From Nephrocerus scutellatus (lineage: Eukaryota; Arthropoda; Insecta; Diptera; Pipunculidae): a stretch of 64,000 bases of DNA. Shown in pieces: positions 30,814 through 43,238 of the stretch (positions are counted from its first letter, which is position 1; each line of letters starts with the position of its first letter). The position numbers and the translations under genes are program-made. A model generated the notes under the pieces. The model was not told the origin of the DNA and ran no database searches. It was given only the letters and a program-made list of their open reading frames with translations. The stretch is from assembly GCA_947095585.1 (NCBI GenBank), contig OX352762.1, positions 45,185,656 to 45,249,655 of the forward strand, written 5' to 3'.

Positions 30814-31550
30814 GAAACAACCCATAAAAATTAAAATTTTTCATGTAAATTCTCTAATAGGAGATGGCTATGTGTTAAAATTTGAAGAAAATCGGGCTAA
30901 TTTTTAAAAAATTTACATGGACACCACACGGGTCTCAGGGCCCTATCACTCCAACAAATTTACAAAAAGTTTTGTCCATCGGAGATACACAGGCGTATAA
31001 AATTTGAAGAAAATCGGGTTAATTTTTTTGAAAAATTTATATGGGGCCCAAGACCCCGGCAACCAACATTTTTCCAAAAAGTGTTGTCCATCGGAGATAC
31101 ACACATATATAAAATTTAAAAAAAATTAATTTAAAAAAAAAATTTGGGGCCCAATGACCCTGGGGTCTCCAAAATTTTTATAACAAGTGTTGTCTATCGG
31201 AGATACACGCGTATATAAAATATGAAGAAAATCGGGTTAATTTTTTTAAAATTTTTTTATGGGGCCCCACGAACCCGGGGCCCGGGGTCTCCAACATTTT
31301 TGCAGAAAGTGTTGTCCATCAGAGATACACATGTGTATAAAATTTGAAAAAAATCGAGTAAAATTTTGTAAAATATTTGTATGGGAATTTTTAATAGAAA
31401 GTGTTGTCTCCGGAAATACACATGTGTGCAAAATTTCAATAAAATCGGGCCTTGGGAAGTGGGTTAAAAATTGATCGCAAGATTCCACGACAGACGACCG
31501 AGGACCGACAACCGACCCACGGGCAAGTAAAGTTAATATAGAGAATTTAA
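30814..31550 (-). mobile_element. Family-G repeat element, copy 1
   Basis: Plus-strand left edge AACAACCCATAAAAATT, right edge TTAATATAGAGAATTT; subterminal inverted repeats AAATTCTCTA and TAGAGAATTT. Inside are about five units of 95-115 bp, each with GGAGATACAC, AAAATTTGAAGAAAATCGGG and a GGGGCCC-type GC patch. It has no coding capacity; ORFs inside are repeat shadows. It splits BEL gag, which reads up to both sides. Confidence 0.85.
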
Positions 31551-32284
31551 AAATAGTAGCACAACAACTAAAGAAATACCGTTCCCATCGTGCGGTACTT
31601 CTTGGTCAGATGACAAAATTTAAGAATTACATTTCGGCAAATCTTTCAATAATTTTGAATTGAATACAAAACTTGGCTTATTGGAAGCTCAGTTTTCAAA
31701 CTTTGATAAAGTTCAGTCGCAAATTGAAGAGTTAGATGAAGAAGAAATTAACTCAAACAAACGCGATTCGTATGAGGAAAATTATTGCCTGGTAAAGTCG
31801 CATATTTTAGAGCGTTTGGAAGAATTGCGAATGCATTCACCTTTACAAGCAACACAATTTCTTTCGCGATCGCATCAACCACGCATCCATTTGCAAAAAA
31901 TCTACATCACACCATTTCATGGCTCACTCACACACTGGACGGATTTCTATAACACATTTACTACACTCATCACAACAACATTGAGTTGTCTTAAGTTGAA
32001 AAATTCCAATACTTGCGTTCTAGTGTTACGGGCAGTGCTGCAAAATTATACAATCATTGGAAATATCGTCACAAAACTACAACGAAGCTCTTAACTTGTT
32101 GAAAAATCGATTCCATAACAAAAAATACATTTTTAAAGCACACATTAATGAAATGTTTAATTTACAGGCCATATCGAAACCAACAGTGGAAACTATCCGC
32201 TCAATGATTGACAATGTCAACGTCAACCTGCAATCTATTGGTAGCAAAGATCAGATTGCCGACGGTTTTCTACTTTTTCTTTTA

Positions 32285-33957
32285 TAATGTACACACGCTA
32301 AAGGGGTTTGCACCCTTATAATGCTTAGCACAGCGTGGGCGTTAGGAAATTAGGGAGGGGAAAATACGAGATGTCTATGCACGCGTGTCTTAAACGACCG
32401 CAGATCATAAAAATGCGGAAACATAGAACTAGGCAAATCATTCCATATAACTATCGTGCGGCTAAAGAAGGCTTAATGGTGGACCCGTGAGCTCGAGTTG
32501 AGGCACGGATATTACGGTTGGGTTGGAGAATAGGCGGGATGCATCTGGATATATCTTTTGAACACGGCTTGTGGAAAAAGCGATAAAACAGTGACAGGCA
32601 GGAAACATTTCTACGATGTTCAAGCGATTCGATTGTTTTCGCGATATGAACGTCACCAATAAGTTAAACCGGCGGTTTTAAACTCTGTCTAGTAGATGCA
32701 ATGTGGTCTTGGGGGAACCTGCCCAGACAATACAGTTGTATTCAACTTTAGGGCGAATATACGCCTTGTAAATAGTAGCCAGATCTAAAGGAGTAAAGTA
32801 CATCTTGCACCGCTTTAGGAAACCTAAACATCTTTGGGGATGGCAAATATGTGGTCGTTCCAACGTACGTTGTTGTTCAAGTTCCACTTGTAACGAAGAG
32901 GGGCATGCAGAAAGCGTGAAGTCATATGAAAAGCTAAGAGTACTGTCATCAGCGAAAGAATGGATTGGATTAGAGGTGGTGGATAGGAGATCATTAATGA
33001 CAATCAGAAAGAGTGTCGGAGATAAAACAGAGCATTGAGGAACACCGGCGTTTATGCGGTGAACATTGGATTTGAATCCGTCCAATACGACCTGGATTGA
33101 ACGGTCAGAAAGGTAGTTACTAGTCCAATTGAGCAGGGTGTTATTTATTCCATAAGCATTCATTTTCGACAAAAGAGACTGATACCAGACTCTGTCAAAT
33201 GCCTTGGAAATATCTAGTGCAACAACTTTACTTTCACCAAATATGTGAATAGACTGGTTCCACTTTTCAGTGAGATAAGCCATTAGGTCACCTGTGAAAC
33301 GTTGCCTACGAAAACCATACTGCTGGTCACTAAGGATTACATGTGTATCAAGGTATTGCATAAGCTTACGATTGATCAGGGTTTTCGTGACCTTGGAGAG
33401 TATAGATATTAGTGCAATGGGTCGGTACGAGGAAAGAGATGACGTTTCGCCTTTTTTAGGAACAGGCTGGATAAAGGCTGTTTTCCAATTCCTTGGGACG
33501 ACTCCAGAAGAATAAGAAAAATGGAAAAATGCGCAGTGGTAATGCCAACGATGAAGAACACCTCTTAAAAACTATAGCGGGAATGCCATCAGGCCCAGCA
33601 GATTTATGAATGTTGAGATCATTTAATACTCTAGCCACGTACGGAAGTAAATCTGTCCCATAGAGGGTTCAACTCTTGCAAGTACAGGCGGCGACAACGC
33701 GCTATCTGGCAGCGTAGAGCTAGTTGCGAAATGTGAAGCAAGCAGATTGGCCTTGTCTTTAGAGCTGGCAGTTGGAATGTCATTGTGAATGAGCGTTGGA
33801 ATTGAAGACGAGGCAGTATTTTTAATTTGTTTCACGAATGACCAAAAATTTTTAAGTATTTTTTGTCTCAGTTTTTGGTCATAGTCTAATTTGGCGTGTT
33901 TAAGGTAGGCATTGCAATCTTTTCTGACTCGTCTAAATTTGGTTCGGTTCATCTACT
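32285..33957 (-). mobile_element. CR1-group LINE, 5'-truncated, nested in BEL gag
   Basis: On the minus strand: a pre-RT helix region (33952-33623), the RT start (NIHKSAGPDGIPAIVFK near 33610), then 33361-32678 with LSDQQYGFRRQRFTGDLMAY, LDISKAFDRVWYQSLLSKM, INAGVPQCSVLSPTLFL and the catalytic box SFADDSTLS. The C-terminal piece (about 32560-32430) has FFSRTIVIWNDLPSSMFPH, also seen in two further fragments of this window. The endonuclease is absent. Frameshifts separate the pieces. The Daphne/Crack-like part of the CR1 group fits by style. Confidence 0.88.
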
Positions 33958-34668
33958 ATTGTCGAAAGTATATATGGACACTCGTACAAAATGGGAAGAA
34001 AAAGTGTTTGCAAATCGACCTTAACGCAATTCTAACGCTCCAGTCGCCGATGGTGACCAATTCAATAATACATAATCGCAAGAGTTGATTGAGTTCCTAG
34101 AACGACGTTGCAAGTTGTTGGACAATTCAAACCTCCAATTCGCCGTCTATTCGTATACTCCAAGCAAGACAAGCGCAATAAATTTAAGCCAAACAACAAC
34201 AACAACGCATTTGTCGCAACAAGGTCACTAGCTCTAGGCACAAGGTCATCAGTCCAATGTGTTTTGTGTCAAGCACAAATCTCACAATCCATTCACTTAC
34301 CCCAAGTTTACAGATTTAAATGCATTGGAGCGATTTAACTTAGCCAAGGAACTAAAACTTTGCATTAATTGTCTTCGACCTACGCATACCGTACAACACT
34401 GCAATTCTATTCACAAATGTCGGTCATGCGGAAAATCACATCACTCGTTACTGCATAGAGATCCTGACACACAGAAGCGCAAGTCAACACGAACTGAAAA
34501 AGGAAAAACATCACAACAACACCAAACAGGTAACTTAGATACTGACATGCCCTCTTAATTTCAAACTAATTATAAAACAGGGTAGGCTGTGTCATTTACA
34601 CGGCCGGGTTTTGAGCGTGACAACGTTTACAAACATTTACTGACAATGCACTGTTTATTTTTTATTTT

Positions 34669-35494
34669 TAAATTCTCTATATTAACTTCGCGTGCCCGTG
34701 TATTTCTTTGTTTGTGGGTTTGTGGGTTTGTCGTGGAATCTTGCGATCAATTTTTAACCCACTTCAAATTTTATACACATGTGTATCCCTGATATACAAC
34801 ACTTTTTGTAAAAATTTTGGAGACCCCGGGCCCGGGTTCGTGGGCCCCCATAACTTTTTTTTAAAAAAATTAACCCGATTTTCTTCAAATTTAATACACA
34901 TGTGTATCTCCGATAGACAACACTTTTTGTAAAAAATTTGAAGACCCCGGGCCCGGGTTCGTGGTCTTTTTTGATAAATTAACTAGATTTTCTTCAAATT
35001 TAATACACATGTGTATCTCCGATAGACACCACTTTTTGTAAAAAATTTGGTGACCACGGGGTCGTGTGGCTCCAAAAAATCAACCCGATTTTCTTCAAAT
35101 TTTATATACGTATGTATCTCCGATGGACAACACTTTTTGCAAAAATTTTGTTGGCTGGGGTCGTGGGGCCCATAAAAATTTTTCAAAAAAATTAAACCGA
35201 TTTTCTTCAAATGTTATAAACATGTGGTTCTCCGATGGACAAAATTTTTTGTTTGTTTTTGGAGTGTGGCCCTGAGGCCCGAGGTGTGCCCATTTAAATG
35301 TTTTAAAAATTAGCTCGATTTTCTTCAAATTTTAAACACATGCGCATTACTGATGGACAAAACTTTTGTAAGTTTGTTGGAGTGATCGTGCCCTGATAAT
35401 TTTTTTAAAAATTAGTGCGGTTTCTTCAAATTTTAATACATACCCATCTCCTATTAGAGAATTTACATGAAAAATTGTATTTTTATGGGTTGTT
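34669..35494 (+). mobile_element. Family-G repeat element, copy 2
   Basis: Runs from TAAATTCTCTATATTAACTT to AATTTACATGAAAAATTGTA and ATGGGTTGTTTT. It carries about seven internal units of 105-120 bp with ACACATGTGTATCTCCGAT, AACACTTTTTGTAAAAA, GACCCCGGGCCCGGG-like patches and AACCCGATTTTCTTCAAAT. Opposite in orientation to copy 1. Inserted between BEL gag and protease. Confidence 0.85.
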
Positions 35495-36020
35495 TTATTT
35501 TTATTTTATTTTATTTAATTTTTATGTATGTACATTTAACTTAAATTAAAGTGTATATCTAGTTTTCCAGTTTATGTTGTTATAAAATAGTTTTCGAGTT
35601 TCAATTAGTAATGTTATGTGAGTTGAGCAGAGAACCAACCAACAGAGACTATACTACACTACTACTTCTCTAGAGAGGGTTTTGGTTTACGGGCTCACAT
35701 GGTCTATAGTGACGTTTAGACGGCATACGAGTATATTTCAGAGGATGCAGCTTTATTGGCCAAAAACAATTGGGTTAAAATACTAATTATATTGGACGGT
35801 AATTTCAATTTAAACTTTGCCAAGTATCATGTATCTTAAATGGCTGAATATCATACACATGCGGAAATACAGAGTCGGGCAATTCATTCCACAAAATTTT
35901 TGAGCGGCTAAAGAAGGAATGTTTGAATTGATTGGTACGTCCAAAGATAGGTCTAAAACTGTTTTCGTTAGTATTATAAAAAAATATGACAATACTACTA
36001 CTTGCACCGTAGCTCATCAC
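35495..36020 (-). pseudogene. LINE C-terminal fragment (CR1 group)
   Basis: Only the minus-strand stretch 36020-35805 is recognisable: FFSRSKILWNELPDSVFPH matches the C-terminal motif of the LINE at 32285-33957. It is the 3' end of a 5'-truncated insertion. 35495-35780 is AT-rich and unassigned. Confidence 0.7.
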
Positions 36021-36960
36021 ATCACATTATATATAAATTATTTATAAGCGAATTTTAATGTTCATAACCACTAACTGTGAAGTGGGTGCATATTGCATAT
36101 CACTGCCCAAACAGAGTAATTCAGCTTTTGGTTTCAACTCATAAAAAATTTGAGTAGTTTTAAAATAAATTGAAGAGAAATGAAATTGAAGAGAAAAGAA
36201 TGTCGCTTTGAAACATGCAGGCCTATTATTCATCATTAAATTTATGTTACTGTAAACATGAGTAAGGATAAGATAGGCGAAAAGAAAAGGAAATAGTTTC
36301 AAGGAAGCTTGCAGGTTGTCATTGTTATATGCCTCTTTTTTGTACCTTATAGTAATATTTTTTTCTGTAAGACGACCAACACGAGAGCACTGTATCACTT
36401 TATGCAATGGTGAGAGAACGAGCAGAGCAGAGCACCGATAGAAAATGAACAGAGACTATACTATCACTGCGGTTGCGGTAAAGAATTAAGTAGCTGCGCA
36501 GCTTGTCCTGCACAAATATATGGCAAGCATTCGGTATGCACGAAATTGCGGCTATATTTTAAACCGACTTATAGTCTGCTTGTAGGGCGACAATTTGACA
36601 TTTACATTTTGCTATTTGCATAAAATTTAAAGTGGCTGCGAAAACTACGCAGTCGATTTTTCTTACTGAATTGGCTGAAAAGTGAATTTTTGACCAACAT
36701 GCAGCATACACTACGCAGCGGCTGAATTCTTGACCGCAGCCTACTACTGCATATGTTTGTTTCGTTCTGCTCAAGCTATGAGCTTGATTGTATGTAATTG
36801 AAACCATATACATGATCATCAATCACATCACATACAACAGAATAAATAATTTATAAATGTTAATAACAATTTATTGTGAGGTGGGTACATATTAAATATT
36901 GCTATTACCGCCCAAACACAGTAATGCAGTTGCGTCGATAGTAGTTGGAGAAGTAAGAAC
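36021..36960. repeat. Unassigned DNA with a diverged direct repeat
   Basis: A phrase running from CATCACATCACAT through ATTTATAA and GTGGGTGCATATT to CCGCCCAAACACAGTAAT-like sequence occurs at about 36015-36120 and again at 36820-36935. GAGCAGAGCACCG and ACAGAGACTATACTA near 36420-36460 also resemble 35625-35665. Together these suggest the two ends of an old LTR or MITE insertion. No coding similarity. Confidence 0.45.
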
Positions 36961-37009
36961 TGTTAAAAAAATATTTGCGTGTAATCTTTACGCGCGGTTA
37001 GAGTGCAAT

Positions 37010-37590
37010 TCTTTAAAGTTGTGGCCAATATTACCATTAAATTAAAAGTCACGAGTCGCTTGAGAAATTGCTTAGTTCCCGAAATTCCAGACCATAATGA
37101 TGATATTCCAGAATTTCCATGGAATAAATCTTATAGTCGCATCTTATTCCTACATTCCGAATTTCATGCGAACCGCTTGAAAAATTGCTTTGTTACAGAA
37201 ATTCCAGACCATAATGATCATATTCCAGAATTTCCATAGGAAGAATTCTTATAGTCACATCTTAGTCCTACATTCCGAATTTCATGCGAATCGCTTGAGA
37301 AATTTATTTGTTCCAGAAATTTCAGACCATAATCGCTTAAGAAATTGCTTTGTTCCAGAAATTCCAGACCATAATGATCACATTCCAGAAATTCCAAAGG
37401 AAGAAGTCTTATAGTAGCATCTTAGTCCTACATTCCGAGTTTCATGCGAATCGCTTGGGAAATGGCTTAGTTCCCAAAGTACTGACATTTAAAAGTGGTT
37501 TACTTAAAAGTGTGACGCTTAACAGTGTGTGATCAACAGTGGGACATTTAACAGTGTCTCACTTAAAAGTGTATCACTTAACATTTTACT
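37010..37590 (+). repeat. Tandem repeat of about 118 bp, then short AACAGTGT-type repeats
   Basis: Four imperfect units carry CGCTTGAGAAATTGCTTTGT, TCCAGAAATTCCAGACCATA and CATCTTAGTCCTACATTCCG. They give look-alike ORFs at 37003, 37190 and 37350. From about 37487 to 37590 a finer repeat alternates ACTTAAAAGTGT and TTAACAGTGT words. No gene. Confidence 0.8.
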
Positions 37591-37631
37591 TTTTGAACAT
37601 GTACCCCCTTAAACCTTGTAGTGAGACGTTG

Positions 37632-38599
37632 TCACGTCAAAAAGTCAAGTTATCCTGGGTACGGCAGTGATACGTTTAGCATCTGACAAGATCACTGAAC
37701 GCGTTGCTCAACACCTTGGTGTTCTGCAACGAAGTCATGTAAACCTGGACATAAAGGGTGTTGGTAAAATTTCAACAACCGTTCGTCATCAATGCTTTGT
37801 CGATTTATAGTCAGTCGCAACTAGTTTTTCTTTTCAAATTCAGGCCATCTTCCTACCTGAAATAACTTGTTATCAACCAAATCAACATTTTTCCACTGAA
37901 TCTTGAAACCTTCGGAAAAACGTTCAACTGGCAGATCCCCAATTTAATTATCCAAGCAACATAGATATTTTAGTAGGCGCTGAATTATTCTATGAATTGC
38001 TTCTTTTTGACGCATAATGTAAATTTCTTCTGGTAAGTCGTTAAATGAAATACTGAAGATTGGCCCTATATTACAGGATGATCTTTTTGATTTTGTGATT
38101 CGATTTCGCACTCAGCGATGGGTTCAAATGGCCGACATCACTAAAATGTACCGACGGTGTTAGTCGATCAAAGAGATACACTTGTACAACGTATCCTTTG
38201 GAGAAATCCAATTAATTTTAAAATCTATTCGTTTCAGCTTGGAACCGTTACATACGGCATGAGTTGTGCTACGTATCTTGCAGTGCATTGTCTTCGCCAG
38301 TTAGCAATGGACAATGCAAGGTCTATCCCAATTGTTCACACATTACCCTCAGAGACTTCTCCGTTGACAATTTGATGACCGGTGCAGAAACAATCAAAGA
38401 AGCAGTAGTTATTAAACCAGAAATGACTCAACTTTTACATCAAGATTCATTTCACCTAAGAAAGTGGGCTTAAAATTGCGACATTATTATCGAGACATTC
38501 CGGAATTCGATCGCGAATCCTTTATTACCTTCGGGAATCAAGACGTCATTAAGGCATTGGGCTTAGGTAGGAACCTTGTTGATGATACCTTTACGTATC
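37632..38599 (+). pseudogene. pol: BEL/Pao protease and RT remnant
   Basis: A protease-like start (LGTAVIRLASDK, then ITERVAQHLGVLQRSHVNL) appears near 37650-37740 without the expected catalytic DSG motif, so part is deleted. RT-like pieces follow in alternating frames: MVQMADITKMYRR (38125), RDTLVQRILWRNPINF (38165-38215), VTYGMSCATYL, and SVDNLMTGAETIKEA where a YVDD-type catalytic box is normal, so the core is mutated as well as frame-broken. VDDTFTYR is interrupted by the Jockey LINE at 38600. Confidence 0.82.
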
Positions 38600-38822
38600 G
38601 CAGTCATCATCGAGCGCTCAACACGAGCACACGCAGATCACGCATAATATCGTCCAGCTACCTGCTACCGATTAAAAAAAAAACCCAAAACCAAAAGCGA
38701 GCATTTCGCTACCTGCTACTTTTTGATTTTTTATTATTTCACAAATTATTTTTTAATTTCAGGAATATTTTTCTTTAGAATTTATTTTCAGAAAAGGTTT
38801 TCCTTTTAATCAGCCCTATAAA

Positions 38823-40356
38823 ATGGGGAAAAAAAGCAAAAAGGAAGGAAAAAGTAAACGAGGTCTTATCCTTAATTAAGGAACAAGTAACCAACCATGG
38901 TGGGGATTTCCTCTTGTCGTTGTACCGAAGGCTGGATGAAGTGAACCAGCTGTGCGATTCAGCGACTTCAGAGGAGGAAACCATGAGCGTTGTCGAGGAA
39001 TCGGATACTGAAGTGCCCGAATCCAGCAGTGGTGGAGAGGATAACTCCAGCGACGAAGTCAGTCGCAAAGCTTGGTCTTCTCCCGAAACCATGCCCGCAA
39101 AGGCAAAAAAAAGGAGGTTGTCTTGAAATTCCAGAGCATCATCGCCACCAACATCATCTTCTCCTGGAGTGGCTGTTGTTGATAAAAAAATTGCTGTTGA
39201 TAAAACAGCTTTACCAAAAGAGTCCCAAAAGGTCTCAAATAAGAAGGCACCACCACCAGTCGCTCCATCAAGCCAAAAATCCCAAACTACGGGACCAACA
39301 GCAAAACCTTTTGCCATGCCGCCAATAGTCTGCTTCAGACTAAACGTCGCTGAACTATCAAAGTTCACGAAGAGCGCCAACATCAGTTGCAGAATTCGCA
39401 ACATCAACAGCAACAAATCAGTCGTTACGGCTATGAACAGAGATGGCCATCAGCTAATTCGGTCTTTCCTACAATCGGGAAAGACTGAATTTAACACTTA
39501 TACTGCAAAGGAGGACAGGAAAGAAATGTTGGTCCTAAAAGGTATTCACCACTCCTTTGATGCTGAAGATGTCAAGGAAGCGTTGACGACAGAGGGTGTC
39601 CCTGTACTAGTGGTGAAACCCTTCAAATCTCAAAGGACTGACAAGAAATTTAATCATTTCATTGTCGAGCTAGAGAAGAACTGCGATAAAGCGGCAGTTT
39701 GCTCAAAAACCCTCCTTTTGAACCAGTTGGTGCATTGGGAAAAACTAAAATCGGCGGGCATTACTCAATGCAGAAACTGCCAAAAATTTGGACATGTCGC
39801 AAGTAATTGCAGCATGAAATACAGATGCGTCAAGTGCAAAGATGAGCACTTGCCTGGCCAATGCCCAAGAAATGCAGACAATATAAAAGACGACAACGTT
39901 TTCTGCACAAACTGCCAGAAAAATGGACATCCGGCAAACTATAAAGGATGTCCAAAATATAAGGAAAAGATGGCTGAAAAGCTTAAAACCGCACAAAAGA
40001 AGAAGGAACAACATAAATTCGCCCAGATGTCTGCTTCAAAAGCCATAGTAAAGGGAGTAAGTTTTGCTAGTATAGCTGCTATGGGGACGTCCAGCAAGCC
40101 AGCAGTGATCAGCAAGCCTCTAACAAGCAGCCATGCAGCATCAAACAGCAAACCAATAAAAAAGCCAGCCGTTAAACCTGTACCATCTACCCGAAAAGCC
40201 AACATCTTCGACGATACGGAAAGGCTATTTGGAGCTGACCTCTTTACAATTTTACAAAAGGCAAGAGAAGTCGTGCCTGCTAATTATAGCATTCTTGATG
40301 ACAGGTCCAAAACAACCGTTTTGGGTAGACTTATTTGTGAACTATGTTCACAATAA
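38823..40356 (+). pseudogene. Jockey ORF1 (Gag-like nucleic-acid-binding protein), two lesions
   Basis: Starts at ATG 38823 (MGKKSKKEGKSKRG), shifts frame near 38850, has an in-frame TGA at 39124-39126, then is open to 40356. The N-terminal half is acidic and serine-rich. The C-terminal 395 codons carry an RRM-like/PRE_C2HC region (LKGIHHSFDAEDVKEALT) and zinc knuckles CRNCQKFGHVASNC, then CVKCKDEHLPGQC, then CTNCQKNGHPANYKGC. In Jockey this protein binds the RNA. The two lesions would prevent a full-length product. Confidence 0.88.
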
Positions 40357-43238
40357 GCAGGATAAGTATATTCTCATATAATGTGAACTCAATTTATTCG
40401 TTAGCTAGGCGTATCACACTAACATTATTTATTAAAACTAATAAACCTGACATTCTTCTTTTACAGGAAACAAATCTCACTGGGAGAAATCCGTTCAGTC
40501 CAGACGGATACAATATCCACAGGGTCGACAAAGGCAGTGGACGCTCTGGGACGGCGGTCCTTATCAGGAACACTATGGCAGGCGGCAAAGTGCAAATCAG
40601 TGGTCTACGTAGCATGGAAGCAACAGCTGTCAGCATTAAAGTCAACGAAGTGGAGACCTTGCTGGTGATATCGGTGTACAATCACTGTAACGCAACGAGG
40701 GAAGACATCCAACGGGATTTGCCAACAGTCTGCAACACCTCCTCTAGACACACATACTGTGTTGTTGGAGGTGATTTTAATGCTAGACATACTCGATGGC
40801 AGGACGAAGTGTGCAATCACAAAGGAAGGGCCATTACAGACTGGATGGACTCAAATCCGCATCAGCACACGATGGCTATAGTTTCACAGCCCCGTAAGAC
40901 GTACCCTCGGACACCGTCAACTCTGGATTTCTTTCTTGCAACCACAAATTTCTTAAATATTCTCCCAGAATTAAGAAATTATTCCTGCTTGGCGCATGAT
41001 AGCGACTCGGATCATATGGCCATAGAGTTTCGAGTGAGGCTGAACCAGCAAATTGTGGAAGTCACCCCAACACCTGAACTTCACATCAACTTTAAGAAAA
41101 TAAACTGGAACCGGTTTAGATCAGAAGTTGAAGCTGAACTTCCTATTCCAGAATACAGAAATTGATGATGCTATCAGAAATTTTGAGATTACAGTGAATT
41201 CAGCCATTAATCGGCAGAAAACAATTCGCACTAGCAGGGATCGCTTCCAACACTTGCCTGAGCATATACAGGCCATATATGCTCACAAGCAACGGCTTAG
41301 GAAACGCCTTCAGAGAATCTTCAATAGGACACTTAACACAGTCAACGACGAATACCTGTCTGTACTTTCGCAACTGCGTTGTACAGTTAACATGTGTCGT
41401 CAAGCTGTGCGGAGGTTTCAGGAAGATGAACTGACCAAACGGCTCCAGGACATCAAACCAGGCCCTGATGCTTTTAGGAAGCTGAACTCTCTGGTTGGAA
41501 AGCGTATTTCCATTCCAGAGATTATCACCATTGAAGATCGAACAGTATCCAGCGCTGCTGAGAAAGCGGAAGCCTTTGCCTGCCATTTTGAAAGGAGCTT
41601 TACGGACCGACCACCAACGCATCTTCCAGATTTCTTGGAAGAGGTTGAAAGTCTTGTGGAAGACACCACTTCTCCAGGAAATACTATAGTGCAGTTCAGT
41701 GAAGAAAATCGCGCCAACGCACCCGTAGATGTCGATATGTTTACCGGAACAGCTGTTGTCAATGATTTGATTATGAGTGGAAATTCAAAAAAATCATCAG
41801 GCACAGATGGGATTTCTAACTTTTTGCTTAAAAAGTTACCGGGTATGGCAATTTTGATGTTAACCATCATTTTCAACAATTGCCTAAACAATGGCTACTT
41901 TCCGGACAACTGGAAGGTGGCCAAGGTAGTACCAGTACCCAAGAAAACTGACCGCTCCAGCGTAACTGGTTATCGTCCAATAGCTCTACTGTGTTGTATC
42001 AGTAAAGTATTGGAATCATTGATCCGTAAAAAGATCAATACGTTTTGTACGGAAAGAAATCTTATTCCTTCCTTTCAGTACGGTTTCCGAGAGAAGCACT
42101 CTACGCTGCACCCTCTGCTGAAGCTTCACAGTGACGTCACTAAAGGACTGAACGTCAAAAGAAGTACAGTGGCCTGTTTGCTAGACATCGAAAAAGCTTT
42201 CGATAGTGTCTGGATAAACGGCCTACTGTACAAGCTTATTAGTTTTGGTTTCCCCAATTATATTGTAAAAATAATTAAAAATTTTCTTTTTAACAGGGTC
42301 TTCTTTGTACAGGTGTACGACCGCCCATCGACAAGGAAAAGGATCAAAGCCGGAGTTCCTCAAGGTTCCAGACATGAACCAGTCCTGTATAGCATCTTCA
42401 CGGCGGATCAACCCAAAAATACAGCCGGAACAAAGACTATGCTCTTCGCGGATGACTCCATAACGTATGCAGTTTCCCGCTCTTCCGAGATAGCTGCCCG
42501 AAGAGTGGAGGAATACCTCAGAAATCTTTGGGACTACTACCTGAAGTGGGGACTAAAGATCAACGCCAATAAACGGAACTCATCTGCTTCCGAGTACCAG
42601 CAACCGAAACAAGGATAAGAAAAATCGCAAGCCAGTGCAGAGCCTTAAAAATCACCTTTCCGGATAACACAACAATAAACACCAAGTCAGAAACTAAGTA
42701 CCTGGGAATCAACTTTACTGAGAGGCTCAAGTTTAAAAAGTAAAGTAAAAAAGCGAACTACGCTCTTCATTTGGTGCACCCGCTACTTAAAAGACGAAAC
42801 GGTCTGTCCAACAACACCAGGCTGCTTATCTACAAGCAACTCATCAGGCCAGTGATAACCTATGGCTACCCCATATGGTTCACCGTCTCACCAACAACGA
42901 TGCAGAAGATCTCCCTATTTGAAAGGAAGGTACTAAGGATCTGTACAGGACTCTGGATGGTGACAAACAGCTATAAGTTTGTGTCGACTACAAAACTATA
43001 CGAAGCAGCAGGTCTGCTGCCAATAACTGACCACTTGTTCCGAATGGCGAGGAAATTTGTCGACGCATTGGAAACACATCCAAGTCCTGAGATGCAAGGA
43101 CTGCGAATCGAGGAAATCGAGCCAAGTCACCGGTACATACACATAAGAGGATTCACTGATGCTAGATTCGATGACATCTTTAACAATCAAGACGTCTCCT
43201 TCTACGAGAAGGCGGGCAACCAATATTACAGAGGCTGA
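40344..43238 (+). pseudogene. Jockey ORF2: endonuclease and reverse transcriptase, frameshifted
   Basis: Its ATG (40344) overlaps the ORF1 stop by 13 bp. An APE-type endonuclease follows (FSYNVNSI, LLLQETNL, VVGGDFNARHTRW, DSDHMAIEF). The frame shifts near 41150 and RT runs to 42618: GTDGISNFLLKKLP, VPVPKKTDRSSVTGYRPIAL, LLDIEKAFDSVW, GVPQGSRHEPVLYSIF and the catalytic LFADDSITYAV, all intact. A second shift near 42585 and a stop near 42740 precede the C-terminal part (42771-43238: LIRPVITYGYPIWF). With at least three lesions this copy is dead. Confidence 0.92.

Larger units (their letters stand above)
30763..34558 (+). pseudogene. gag: BEL/Pao gag, interrupted by two insertions
   Basis: ATG 30763 begins MSVTEASNGIAANTSSEET, after which a family-G element (30814-31550) is inserted. 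Gag resumes at 31551 with a damaged stretch, then 31660-32287 (LGLLEAQFSNFDKVQSQIEE; ITPFHGSLTHWTDFYNTF; a frameshift near 32080). A CR1-group LINE interrupts at about 32285-33957. Gag then continues (YMDTRTKWEEKVFANRP, ELIEFLERRCKLLD) to a CCHC-type region in 34259-34558 (LCINCLRPTHTVQHC, KCRSCGKSHHSLLH), the usual BEL Gag end. Several stops besides the insertions make it non-functional. Confidence 0.88.

Noticed and set aside
38157..38473. Small secreted-protein-like ORFs with Cys residues
   Set aside because: They are alternate-frame pieces of BEL RT; the motifs RILWRNP and SVDNLMTGA show the origin.
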